NCBI GenBank assembly: GCA_035607415.1
Contig: DATNAQ010000088.1
Coordinates: forward strand, 14,104-78,103
Length of the DNA: 64,000 bases
DNA from: JAQBQH01 sp035607415
GTDB lineage: Bacteria > Myxococcota_A > Polyangia > Palsa-1104
Direction: 5' to 3'
A program made the position numbers and the translations under genes. The notes beneath the pieces are model-generated. The model searched no databases and was not told the origin of the DNA. It saw only the letters and a program-made list of their open reading frames with translations. This document shows positions 26,708-34,807 of this stretch, piece after piece. Position 1 is the first letter of the stretch, and the number at the start of each line of letters is the position of its first letter.

Positions 26708-27331
26708 ATGTCGATCGTCGTCGTCGATTACGAGATGGGGAATGTCGGCTCCATCGTGAACATGATGAAGCGGCTCGGCCACACGGCGACGGTCTCGCGC
26801 GCGCCGGGGGTCATCGAGCGTGCCGAGCGCCTCATCCTCCCCGGCGTCGGGAGCTTCGACGCAGGCATGGAGAAGATCCGCGGCTTCGGCCTCGAGGAGA
26901 TCCTGACCCGAAAGGTCATCGCGGAGCGGACGCCCATCCTGGGCATCTGCCTGGGCATGCAGCTCCTGGGCGAGCGTAGCGACGAGGGCAAGGCCCGCGG
27001 CCTGGGATGGATCACCTCGGAGTCGGTACGCTTCTCGAGCGAAGTCGAGCGCGTGCCGCACATGGGCTGGAACACGGTACAGCCAGGAACAGGCGGGCCT
27101 CATTGGCTGTTCGATGGTGAGCCCGACGATCCGCGCTTCTACTTCGTGCACTCCTACCACGTCGTCTGCAAGGATCCGGCGGATGTGATCGCGACCTGCC
27201 GCTACGGACGTTCGTTCAGCGCAGCGATCGCGCGCGGACACATTCTCGGCGTTCAATTCCACCCCGAGAAGAGCCACAAGTTCGGCATGAAGCTACTCGG
27301 CAACTTCGCGAGCCACGCGTTGTGCTCCTGA
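26708..27331 (+). CDS. hisH: HisH-like glutamine amidotransferase for sugar amidation (set 1)
   Basis: The 207-aa class I glutamine amidotransferase makes ammonia from glutamine. Catalytic residues are visible: Cys in GICLGMQLLGE (about residue 81), and His and Glu in VQFHPEKSHKFG (about 189-191). It is immediately followed by a HisF-like and an N-acetyl-sugar amidotransferase gene, as in loci making acetamidino sugars (WbpG-HisH-HisF of Pseudomonas O antigens), and no histidine genes are near. The role is therefore sugar modification rather than histidine synthesis. ATG at 26708 fits the HisH N-terminus (SIVVVDYEMGNVGSI). Confidence 0.88.
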   Translation: MSIVVVDYEMGNVGSIVNMMKRLGHTATVSRAPGVIERAERLILPGVGSFDAGMEKIRGFGLEEILTRKVIAERTPILGICLGMQLLGERSDEGKARGLGWITSESVRFSSEVERVPHMGWNTVQPGTGGPHWLFDGEPDDPRFYFVHSYHVVCKDPADVIATCRYGRSFSAAIARGHILGVQFHPEKSHKFGMKLLGNFASHALCS

Positions 27332-28083
27332 CGCGCGTGATCCCGTGTCTCCTTCTCAAGGGCACCGGGCTCGTCAAGACGATCAAGTTCGCCGACCCAC
27401 GCTATGTCGGCGACGTCCTCAATGCCGTCCGCATTTTCAACGACAAGGAAGTGGACGAGATCATCGTCCTCGACATCGAGGCGCACGCGGCGCCCGGCCG
27501 GATCAGATTCGACCTCGTCCAGAACATCGCCAGCGAGTGCTTCATGCCGATGTGTTACGGCGGCGGCGTCACTCGTGTGGACGAGTGCAAGCGGCTCTTC
27601 AGCTGTGGCATCGAGAAGGTGTCGATCAACACCGCGGCTGCGGCCAACCTTGGGCTCGTCGAGGCTGCGGCGCGCGAGTTCGGTAGCCAAAGCATCGTCG
27701 TCGGCATCGACGTGCGCAAGACGCTTTTCGGCAAGTATGCGGTCGTCACCCATGGCGGCGCCAAGAAGCAGCGCACCGATGTGGTCGCATACGCACGCGC
27801 GGTCGAGGCGGCCGGCGCGGGCGAAATCCTGCTCACCTCCGTCGATCGTGACGGTACCGGAAGCGGCTACGATCTCGACCTGTTGAAGATGGTCACTGCG
27901 TCCGTTAGAATACCGGTCATTGCCAGCGGGGGAGCCGGGGGACTTTCCGACTTCAAGCACGCTGTGGACTCCGGTGCTTCCGCGGTCGCAGCAGGCAGTA
28001 TGTTCGTGTTTCACGGTCGGCACCGCGCGGTGCTGATCACCTATCCCGAGCCGCGAGAATTGGAACAATGGTTGCGCAAGTAA
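27322..28083 (+). CDS. hisF: HisF-like (AglZ/HisF2-type) acetamidino modification protein (set 1)
   Basis: The 253-aa TIM barrel channels ammonia from HisH to the sugar amidotransferase. The N-terminus RVIPCLLLKGTGLVKT has Leu11 where true HisF carries the catalytic Asp (CLDVK); the second catalytic Asp is kept as Asp130 (VVGIDVRK). Loss of one catalytic Asp is expected of the sugar-amidation subfamily and argues against a histidine role. GTG at 27322 overlaps the hisH stop by 10 bases. Its own 3' end overlaps the amidotransferase start by 16 bases. Confidence 0.88.
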   Translation: MLLTRVIPCLLLKGTGLVKTIKFADPRYVGDVLNAVRIFNDKEVDEIIVLDIEAHAAPGRIRFDLVQNIASECFMPMCYGGGVTRVDECKRLFSCGIEKVSINTAAAANLGLVEAAAREFGSQSIVVGIDVRKTLFGKYAVVTHGGAKKQRTDVVAYARAVEAAGAGEILLTSVDRDGTGSGYDLDLLKMVTASVRIPVIASGGAGGLSDFKHAVDSGASAVAAGSMFVFHGRHRAVLITYPEPRELEQWLRK

Positions 28084-29213
28084 ACGAGACGGTTGCGGCG
28101 CCCTCGACCGCGCTGCGCGTGTGCGCGCGTTGCGTGATGGATTCGTCGGATCCAGACATCCGCTTCGACGCGCAGGGGATCTGTCACCACTGCGCCCGCT
28201 ACGACGAGGCGGTGCGCTCGCGCGTCCTTTCCGGCGCCGCTGCCAAGGCGGAGTTGGACACGCTCGTCGATAGGATCAAGCGCGCCGGCCAGGGGCGCGC
28301 CTACGACTGCATCATCGGCATCTCGGGCGGCGTCGACAGCACCTACGTCGCCTATGCGATCAAACGTTCTCTCGGGCTGCGCCCGCTCGCGGTTCATCTC
28401 GACAACGGATGGGACTCCGAGCTCGCGGTCAAGAACATCGAGCACGTGCTCAAGAAGCTCGACATCCCGCTCTACACGGAAGTGCTCGACTGGGAGGAGT
28501 TCCGCGATCTGCAGCTCGCCTTTCTGCGGGCGTCCACGCCGGACAGCGAGGTGCCCAGCGATCACGCGATCGTCGCCATCTTGTACGAGCTGGCGCGGCG
28601 CGAAGGCGTGCGCTTCATCCTCTCGGGCTGCAACGTGCGCACCGAGAGCCACCTGCCGCCGGCATGGTCGCAGGGCCACCAGGACTGGCGCTACATCCGC
28701 GGGCTGAATAAGCGTTTCAGTACACGTTCGTTGCGCACCTTCCCCCATCGCAACCTTCTGACGCAGATGCTCGACCGCAAGCGCGTCGAGTGGGTAGACA
28801 TCCTCAACTACCTCGACTACCGCAAGGCCGATGCGCTCGAGTTGTTGCAGAAGGAGCTCGGCTGGCGGTACTACGGCGGCAAACACTACGAGTCGGTCTA
28901 TACGCGCTTCTATCAGGGTTACATCCTTCCCCGGAAGTTCGGCTTCGACAAACGTAAGATGCACCTGTCGAGCCTGATCTGCTCGGGCGAGCTGACGCGT
29001 GAGGCGGCGCTGGAAGAGCTCAAGAAGCCGACGTATCCGGAAGAGATGCAGGCCTCCGATCGCGAATATGTCATCAAGAAGCTCGAGCTCACCGAGGCGC
29101 AGTTCGACGAGATCATGAACGCGCCGCCCAAGCGCTTTGCCGACTATGCGTCGTACGTGAATTCGCCGCTGGCGCACCTGGCGCGGCGCGCTCGTCGTAT
29201 GCTCGGGCGATGA
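28068..29213 (+). CDS. wbpG: N-acetyl sugar amidotransferase, WbpG-like (set 1)
   Basis: The 381-aa ATP-dependent enzyme of the PP-loop superfamily is expected to convert a sugar N-acetyl group to acetamidino, using ammonia from the HisH/HisF pair. Two Cys pairs (CARC and CHHC, about residues 19-42) form a zinc-ribbon-like site. The PP-loop is IIGISGGVDSTYVAYA (about 86-101). The text LSGCNVRTESHLPPAWSQG is a further family feature. In P. aeruginosa WbpG acts on a 2,3-diacetamido-mannuronic acid unit; here the neighbours are legionaminic genes, so a nonulosonate is an equally good substrate. Confidence 0.9.
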   Translation: MVAQVNETVAAPSTALRVCARCVMDSSDPDIRFDAQGICHHCARYDEAVRSRVLSGAAAKAELDTLVDRIKRAGQGRAYDCIIGISGGVDSTYVAYAIKRSLGLRPLAVHLDNGWDSELAVKNIEHVLKKLDIPLYTEVLDWEEFRDLQLAFLRASTPDSEVPSDHAIVAILYELARREGVRFILSGCNVRTESHLPPAWSQGHQDWRYIRGLNKRFSTRSLRTFPHRNLLTQMLDRKRVEWVDILNYLDYRKADALELLQKELGWRYYGGKHYESVYTRFYQGYILPRKFGFDKRKMHLSSLICSGELTREAALEELKKPTYPEEMQASDREYVIKKLELTEAQFDEIMNAPPKRFADYASYVNSPLAHLARRARRMLGR

Positions 29214-29968
29214 ACGGGAGCATCGATCCCTGCCTGGCGATCATTCCCGCTCGCGGCGGATCGAAGGGACTGCCCGGCAAGAACATCCGGCCGCTGGCGG
29301 GGCTGCCGCTCATCGCGCACTCGCTGCGCTGCGCCGAGCGTGCGGACGGCCTCGCGCGCGTGATCGTGTCGACCGACGCGCAGGAGATCGCAGCGGTGGC
29401 GCGCGCTGCAGGCGGCGATGTGCCGTTCATGCGCCCGGCAGAGCTGGCGCTCGACGACACGCCGACGATGCCGGTGCTGGCGCATGCGCTCGAACAGGTC
29501 GAGCTCGCGGAAGGCCGCCGCTACGCGAGCGTGCTCCTGCTGGAGCCGACGAGCCCGGGGCGGCTGCCGGATGACATCGCGCGGGCGCGGCAGATGCTAG
29601 CGGCGGACGAGCAGGCGATCGGTGTCGTGGCGTGCTCGCGGCCGTCGTTCAATCCGTTCTACGTCGGCGTGGTCGAGCGGGGCGGCTATATCGCCCCGGC
29701 GTACGATGTCATCGGGCCGCAGACGCGGCGGCAGGATGTGCCGCCGTTTCTACGCATCAACGGCGCGCTCTATCTGTGGCGACGCGACTTCGTGCACGCC
29801 GCCCACCCGCGCTGGCTGGCGGCGGGAAAGCACCTGGCGCTGGAGATTCCTGAGGTGCGCGCATTTTCGATCGACGATCAGCTCGAGTTCGATCTGGCAG
29901 AGCTGATGTTGCAGAACGGCCTCGTGCAGCTTCCCTGGTTGCCGGCGCGCGCGAAGGTGTCGACGTGA
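29210..29968 (+). CDS. legF: CMP-legionaminate/CMP-nonulosonate cytidylyltransferase
   Basis: The 252-aa protein activates a nonulosonic acid with CTP. The N-terminal nucleotide-binding motif is AIIPARGGSKGLPGKNIRP (residues about 10-28), followed by VIVSTDAQEIAAVA, SVLLLEPTSPGRLP and FLRINGALYLWRRD, the standard NeuA/LegF/PseF pattern. ATG at 29210 overlaps the preceding stop by 4 bases. The distinction from NeuA rests on the neighbouring legB/legC/legG genes rather than on its own residues. Confidence 0.88.
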   Translation: MNGSIDPCLAIIPARGGSKGLPGKNIRPLAGLPLIAHSLRCAERADGLARVIVSTDAQEIAAVARAAGGDVPFMRPAELALDDTPTMPVLAHALEQVELAEGRRYASVLLLEPTSPGRLPDDIARARQMLAADEQAIGVVACSRPSFNPFYVGVVERGGYIAPAYDVIGPQTRRQDVPPFLRINGALYLWRRDFVHAAHPRWLAAGKHLALEIPEVRAFSIDDQLEFDLAELMLQNGLVQLPWLPARAKVST

Positions 29969-30954
29969 GCGTGTTCGTCATCGCCGAAGCGGGCGTGAAT
30001 CACAACGGATCGGTCGAGCGTGCGCTCGCGATGATCGACTGCGCGGCCGACGCCGGCGCCGACGCGGTGAAGTTCCAGACCTTCCACGCCGACGCGCTGG
30101 TCAGCCGCGGCGCAGCCAAGGCCGAGTATCAAGTGCGCGCCACCGGCGACGAGGAGTCGCAGCTCGAGATGGTGCGTGCGCTCGAGCTCGACGAGGCCGC
30201 GCACCGGCAGTTGGTGGCACATTGCCGTGCGCGCGGGATCGAGTTCATGTCGACGCCGTTCGATCCCGAGAGCGTGGCGCTCCTGGTTTCTCTCGGTGTG
30301 TCGCGGCTGAAGATCCCTTCGGGCGAGATCACCAATCCGCTCTTGTTGCGCGCGGTGGCGGCGACCGCGCTGCCGCTCATCATGTCGACGGGGATGAGCA
30401 CGCTCGACGAGATCGAAGCCGCGCTCGCGGTGACCGGCGCGCGCGAGCGCGTGACGCTCTTGCACTGCACGACGGAATATCCGGCGCCGATCGGCGAGGT
30501 CAACCTTCGCGCCATGGCGACCATGGCGGCGCGCTTCGGCTTGCCGGTCGGCTACTCCGATCATACCGAGGGCATCGTCGTGGCGTCGGCCGCGGTGGCG
30601 CTCGGCGCGGTGGTGATCGAGAAGCACTTCACGCTCGATCGCGGGCTGCCGGGGCCTGATCACAAAGCCTCGCTCGAGCCGAGCGAGCTGCGCGCGATGG
30701 TCGCGGCCATCCGTGCCGTCGAGCGCGCGCTCGGACGGGTGGAGAAGGCGCCCACGCCGTCGGAAGTGAAGAATCTGGTCGTGGCGCGCAAGAGCCTGGT
30801 GGCGGCGCGAGCCATTCGTCGGGGCGAGCGCTTCACGCCGGAGAATCTGACGACGAAGCGGCCAGGCTCGGGCATCTCGGCCATGCGCTACGACGAATGG
30901 CTCGGCCGGGAAGCGGATCGCGACTACGAGGCAGACGAGCTGATCAGGGTTTGA
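29965..30954 (+). CDS. legI: N,N'-diacetyllegionaminate synthase (NeuB family)
   Basis: The 329-aa enzyme condenses a 6-deoxy di-acetamido mannose-type sugar with phosphoenolpyruvate. The NeuB barrel motifs are IAEAGVNHNGSVERA (residues about 6-20), AVKFQTFHAD, FMSTPFDPESV, KIPSGEITN, MSTGMSTLDEI, HCTTEYPAP, VGYSDHTEG and EKHFTLDR. The C-terminal 60 residues are the SAF (antifreeze-like) domain (RKSLVAARAIRRGE...). It starts with GTG at 29965 in a GTGA overlap with legF. Confidence 0.9.
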   Translation: MSVFVIAEAGVNHNGSVERALAMIDCAADAGADAVKFQTFHADALVSRGAAKAEYQVRATGDEESQLEMVRALELDEAAHRQLVAHCRARGIEFMSTPFDPESVALLVSLGVSRLKIPSGEITNPLLLRAVAATALPLIMSTGMSTLDEIEAALAVTGARERVTLLHCTTEYPAPIGEVNLRAMATMAARFGLPVGYSDHTEGIVVASAAVALGAVVIEKHFTLDRGLPGPDHKASLEPSELRAMVAAIRAVERALGRVEKAPTPSEVKNLVVARKSLVAARAIRRGERFTPENLTTKRPGSGISAMRYDEWLGREADRDYEADELIRV

Positions 30955-30979
30955 TTCGCGCGACCGACGCGGCTATCGT
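30951..30979 (+). promoter_or_regulatory. Candidate internal promoter before ptmE
   Basis: TTGATT (30951-30956), a 17-base spacer and TATCGT (30974-30979) end 15 bases before the GTG at 30995. The -35 overlaps the stop of legI, so the second half of the operon may have its own start. Confidence 0.4.
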
Positions 30980-30994
30980 CACTGGCCGAAACAC

Positions 30995-32035
30995 GTGAAG
31001 ATTGAACTGCAAAACTGCACGGTGACCCGCGACCAGCGGCTGCGTGACGTCATGGTCGCGCTCGATCGCGGCTCGGCCGAGATCGCGCTCATCGTCGACG
31101 CGGCGGGTGTGCTCGTCGGCCTCATGACCGACGGCGACGTGCGGCGGGCGTTGCTCGCCGGCGCCGTCATCGACGCGCCGCTCGAGCCGCACATGAAGAA
31201 GACCTTCACGTCGGTGGGGCAGAACGCGGCGCGCGCCGAGGTCGTCGACCTGATGCAGGCGCGGACCATCGCCCAAATTCCCATCGTCGATGCCGCAGGA
31301 CGGTTGACCGGGCTCCACCTGCTGCGCGACGTCATCGGCGCCGAAGAGCGTGAGAACTGGGCCGTGGTGATGGCCGGCGGACGCGGAACGCGACTCGCGC
31401 CGTTGACCGATCAGACGCCGAAGCCGATGCTGCGCGTGGCAGGGCGCCCCATCCTCGAGCGGATCGTCCTGCACCTCGTGAGCCACGGCATTCGTCGCGT
31501 GTTCATTGCCATCAACTACCTGAGCGAAGTAATCGTCGAACACTTCGGCGACGGCTCGCAATTCGGCGCACGCATCGAATATCTGCGCGAGCAGCGCGCG
31601 CTCGGAACTGCGGGCGCGCTGGCGCTGTTGCCCGCGCCACCGACGGTGCCGGTGCTTTTGATGAACGGCGACCTGGTTACGCAGGCCGATGTCGGCGCGC
31701 TGCTGCAGTTTCACGCCAGCGGAGACCAGACCATCTCCGTCGCGGTGCGGAAGTATTTTCACACGGTGCCGTTCGGCTGCGTCCAGCTCGACGGGGATCG
31801 GGTCGCTTCGCTCGAGGAGAAGCCAACGATGACCCGACTGGTGAACGCGGGCATCTACGTCATCGACCCCGAGGTGGTGGCACGCGTGCCTGCGGACGGC
31901 GAGACGACCGGGCCCGGTCTCATCGAGGCCGCCATCGCCACCGGCCAAACCGTGCGCGCGCTCGAGATTGAAGACGACTGGATCGACGTCGGGCAGAAAG
32001 AACAGTTCCGGCGCGCGAGAGGCGAACAAGTATGA
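30995..32035 (+). CDS. ptmE: CBS-domain sugar-1-phosphate nucleotidyltransferase (PtmE-like)
   Basis: The 346-aa protein has two N-terminal CBS domains (about residues 1-115: AEIALIVDAAGVLVGLMTDGDVRRAL and IAQIPIVDAAGRLTGLHLLRD) followed by a GT-A nucleotidyltransferase domain with VVMAGGRGTRLAPLTDQTPKPML (about 126-148), VPVLLMNGDLVT and the C-terminal EIEDDWIDVGQ. This CBS-plus-transferase layout is that of Campylobacter PtmE, which makes the GDP-activated glucosamine-type sugar that starts legionaminic acid synthesis. It starts with GTG at 30995. The CBS pair may give nucleotide control. Confidence 0.85.
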   Translation: MKIELQNCTVTRDQRLRDVMVALDRGSAEIALIVDAAGVLVGLMTDGDVRRALLAGAVIDAPLEPHMKKTFTSVGQNAARAEVVDLMQARTIAQIPIVDAAGRLTGLHLLRDVIGAEERENWAVVMAGGRGTRLAPLTDQTPKPMLRVAGRPILERIVLHLVSHGIRRVFIAINYLSEVIVEHFGDGSQFGARIEYLREQRALGTAGALALLPAPPTVPVLLMNGDLVTQADVGALLQFHASGDQTISVAVRKYFHTVPFGCVQLDGDRVASLEEKPTMTRLVNAGIYVIDPEVVARVPADGETTGPGLIEAAIATGQTVRALEIEDDWIDVGQKEQFRRARGEQV

Positions 32036-33015
32036 GCGGTACGGTCCTCGTCACGGGCGCCGATGGCTTCATCGGCTCGAACCTCGTCGAGCGGCTCGTC
32101 GCCGACGGCGTGTCGGTACGCGCGTTCTGCATGTACAACCCCCAAGGTTCTTGGGGGTGGCTCGATTACGCCGGCCCGGCGGTGCGTGGCGCGCTCGACG
32201 TGCGGCTCGGCGACATCCGTGACGCTGGCTTCGTCGCCGAGGCCTGCCGTGGTGTCGACGTCATTCTGCACCTGGCGGCACTGATCGCGATCCCCTATTC
32301 GTACGCGGCGCCGGAGTCGTTCGTAGCGACCAACGTGCAGGGCACCCTCAACGTACTCGAGGCGGCGCGACGCCACGGCGTCAAGCGCGTCGTGCACACG
32401 TCGACGAGCGAGGTCTACGGCACGCCGACGGAGCTGCCCATCCGCGAGACGCATCCGCTGAATGCGCAATCCCCCTACGCGGCGACCAAGGTTGCCGCCG
32501 ATCAAATGGCGCTCGCGTATCACCGCACCTTCGGGACGCCAGTGACGGTGCTGCGACCGTTCAACACCTACGGCCCGAGGCAGTCGACGCGCGCCATCAT
32601 CCCCACGATCCTGACGCAGCTTCTCGAGGGCAAGCGCGACATCCAGCTCGGGCGGCTCGACACCAAGCGCGACCTCACCTTCGTCGGCGACACTGTCGAC
32701 GGCTTCGTGCGCGCGGCGTTTACGTCGGGGCTCGAAGGGCGCACGGTGCAGCTAGGCGTCGGTCGCGCGGTCACGATCGCCGAGCTGTTCGCGATGGCGT
32801 GTAGGGCGGTCGGCGTCGAGGCGCAGGCCAAGCAGGAGGAGCGGCGGCTGCGGCCGGACGCGAGCGAAGTGCTGGTGCTCGAATCCGATCCGTCGCTGGC
32901 GGGCGAGCTGCTCGGCTGGAAGCCAACGGTGTCGCTGGAGGAGGGGCTGCGGCGCACCGCCGAGTGGCTGGGCAGCAACCTCACGCATTACCGCACCGAC
33001 TACTTCCATGTCTAA
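32032..33015 (+). CDS. legB: LegB, GDP-N-acetylglucosamine 4,6-dehydratase
   Basis: The 327-aa extended SDR removes water to give a 4-keto-6-deoxy sugar, the second step of legionaminate synthesis. Motifs: VTGADGFIGSNLVERL (residues 6-21), the LegB-type loop MYNPQGSWGWLD (about 35-46), STSEVYG, the active Tyr-x3-Lys in SPYAATKVAADQMA, and RPFNTYGPRQS. ATG at 32032 overlaps ptmE by 4 bases. The loop is encoded by a perfect 9-bp inverted repeat at 32138-32158. PseB-type inverting dehydratases lack this loop. Confidence 0.88.
   Translation: MSGTVLVTGADGFIGSNLVERLVADGVSVRAFCMYNPQGSWGWLDYAGPAVRGALDVRLGDIRDAGFVAEACRGVDVILHLAALIAIPYSYAAPESFVATNVQGTLNVLEAARRHGVKRVVHTSTSEVYGTPTELPIRETHPLNAQSPYAATKVAADQMALAYHRTFGTPVTVLRPFNTYGPRQSTRAIIPTILTQLLEGKRDIQLGRLDTKRDLTFVGDTVDGFVRAAFTSGLEGRTVQLGVGRAVTIAELFAMACRAVGVEAQAKQEERRLRPDASEVLVLESDPSLAGELLGWKPTVSLEEGLRRTAEWLGSNLTHYRTDYFHV
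32138..32158. repeat. Perfect hairpin inside legB
   Basis: ACCCCCAAG / CTTGGGGGT (32138-32146 and 32150-32158) with loop GTT forms a 9-bp stem. It encodes the conserved loop of LegB, and no T tract follows. Confidence 0.7.
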
Positions 33016-34159
33016 CGAGCGCATCCCGCTGAGCGAGCCCAACCTCGCAGGCAACACGCGCCAATACCTCGAAGAGTGCCTACGCACGAACTTCGTGTCG
33101 TCGGTGGGCCCGTTCGTCGATCGCTTCGAGCGCGAGTTCGCCGCTTTCGTGGGCGCACGCCACGCCGTCGCGTGTGCGAGTGGAACCGCCGCGTTGCACG
33201 TCGCGATGCGCCTCTTCGCGCTCACGCCCGACGATGAGGTGTGGGTTGCGTCGTTGACCTTCATCGCATCGGCGAACCCAATCTTGTACGAGCGGGCGCG
33301 GCCGGTGCTCGTCGACTCCGAGGCCCAGACGTGGAACGCCGACCCGGAGCTGATCGTCGACGAGCTTGATCGGCGCGCGCGAGCCGGTCGAGCGCTGCCC
33401 AAGATCATCGAGGTCGTGCACATCCTCGGGCAGCCGGCGCGGCTCGACGAGGTGGCCGTGGCGTGCGAGAGGCACGGCGTCGTGCTCGTCGAGGACGCTG
33501 CCGAGGCGTTGGGCGCGCGTTACCTCGAAGGGCGCTTCGCCGGGCGACAGGTCGGCGTGGCGGGGCGCGTCGGTTGCTACTCGTTCAACGGCAACAAAGT
33601 AATCACCTGTGGTGGCGGCGGCATGATCGTGACCGACGACCCAAACCTGGCGGCGCGGGCCAAGCACCTGACGACCCAGGCGCGGCTGCCAGGCCTGGCC
33701 TATCGCCATGACGAGGTCGGCTACAACTATCGGCTGTCGAACCTCTCGGCGGCGCTCGGCGTGGCCCAGCTCGAGCAGCTGCCGAGCTTCCTCGAGCAGA
33801 AGCGGGCACACGCCGACGCCTACGACGCCGCTTTCGCCGGGCGGCCCGGCCTGACGCTGAAGGCGCGGCCTCCGTGGGCGGACTCGTCGCACTGGCTGTA
33901 CTCGCTCGTCGTCGACGCGGAGGCATTCGGCTGTTCGCGCGATGCCTTGATCGCGCGCCTCAACGAAAACGGTATCGAGTCGCGGCCGATCTGGTCGCCG
34001 CTGCACACCATGCCGATGTACGCGGCCGCGCCGCGGATCGGCAGCGGCGCCGTCGCCGAGCGGTTGGCGGCCAACGCGCTAAGCCTGCCGTCGTCGGTTC
34101 AGCTCACGCCCGCGCAGCGGGCGCGGGTCATCGACGTCGTGCTCGGCAGCTCACGGTAG
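33008..34159 (+). CDS. legC: LegC, PLP-dependent 4-aminotransferase (DegT family)
   Basis: The 383-aa enzyme aminates C4 of the 4-keto sugar made by LegB. The text RIPLSEPNLAGNTRQYLEECL and FVSSVGPFVDRFE at the N-terminus matches the LegC/NHT subgroup of sugar aminotransferases. The PLP lysine is in CYSFNGNKVITCGGGGM (about residue 197), with EDAAEALGA for the PLP aspartate region. It overlaps legB by 8 bases at the start, and the convergent legH by 9 bases at the end. It is the last gene of the plus-strand operon. Confidence 0.9.
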   Translation: MSNERIPLSEPNLAGNTRQYLEECLRTNFVSSVGPFVDRFEREFAAFVGARHAVACASGTAALHVAMRLFALTPDDEVWVASLTFIASANPILYERARPVLVDSEAQTWNADPELIVDELDRRARAGRALPKIIEVVHILGQPARLDEVAVACERHGVVLVEDAAEALGARYLEGRFAGRQVGVAGRVGCYSFNGNKVITCGGGGMIVTDDPNLAARAKHLTTQARLPGLAYRHDEVGYNYRLSNLSAALGVAQLEQLPSFLEQKRAHADAYDAAFAGRPGLTLKARPPWADSSHWLYSLVVDAEAFGCSRDALIARLNENGIESRPIWSPLHTMPMYAAAPRIGSGAVAERLAANALSLPSSVQLTPAQRARVIDVVLGSSR

Positions 34160-34807
34160 CCGAACGCGCGCCGGTACACCGACGGCCAGCGCGCCGTCTG
34201 GCACGTCGCCGACGACGACGGCGCCCATGCCGATGAGCGCTCCGGCGCCGACGGTGACGTGGTCGCGCACGCGGCAGCCCAGGCCGAGAAAAGCGCCCTC
34301 ACCGATGGCGACGCCGCCGCCGATGACGGTGCCCGGTCCGAGGAAGGCGAAGGCGCCGACGCTGACGTCGTGCTCCACGAGTGCGCCGGTGTTGACGACG
34401 GCATGTGCGCCGACGATGGCTCCGGTATTGATGACGCTCCCGGCGAAGATGACGACGCCGTCGCCGAGCGACGCCGTGTCGGCGACGACCGCGCGCGCAT
34501 GGACGACCGTGGCCCAGCGCAGCGACGGCGCGGCGGCGGCGAGGCGCGCGACGACCTCACGTCGGCGCGGCGATGGGCCCAGCCCGCCGACGCCGAGGAC
34601 GAAGTAGGCATCGGCCGGCGCGCGCGCGATCGCTGTGGTGTCGTCGCCGAGCCAGGGAATGCCGAAGCGTTCGCTGGTTTCCGCCGACTCGGCGTGATCG
34701 GCGTAGCCGACGATAGCCCAGCGATCGGGTCGCGAGAGCGCGCAGTCGACGATCACGCGGGCGTGCTCGCCGCCGCCGACGACGACGAGTGGCGCGGGCG
34801 CGCTCAC
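34151..34807 (-). CDS. legH: LegH/PglD-like sugar N-acetyltransferase
   Basis: The 218-aa protein has an N-terminal Rossmann-like half (LVVVGGGEHARVIVDCALS) and a C-terminal left-handed beta helix with hexapeptide repeats (SLGDGVVIFAGSVINTGAIVGAHAVVNTGALVEHDVSV, in parts). This is the build of NeuD/PglD/LegH enzymes. Next to legG and facing legC it most likely acetylates the C4 amine made by LegC. ATG at 34807 overlaps the legG stop by 4 bases. It is the last gene of the long minus-strand operon. Confidence 0.87.
   Translation of the reverse strand: MSAPAPLVVVGGGEHARVIVDCALSRPDRWAIVGYADHAESAETSERFGIPWLGDDTTAIARAPADAYFVLGVGGLGPSPRRREVVARLAAAAPSLRWATVVHARAVVADTASLGDGVVIFAGSVINTGAIVGAHAVVNTGALVEHDVSVGAFAFLGPGTVIGGGVAIGEGAFLGLGCRVRDHVTVGAGALIGMGAVVVGDVPDGALAVGVPARVRLP

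Noticed and set aside
26708..28083. hisH and hisF as part of histidine biosynthesis
   Set aside because: No other his genes are nearby, a sugar amidotransferase follows, and the HisF lacks its first catalytic Asp.
29210..30954. neuA/neuB for sialic acid
   Set aside because: legB, legC, legH and ptmE next door make a 6-deoxy di-amino sugar precursor that sialic acid synthesis does not need.
32138..32158. Rho-independent terminator
   Set aside because: It is inside legB, has no T tract, and encodes a conserved protein loop.
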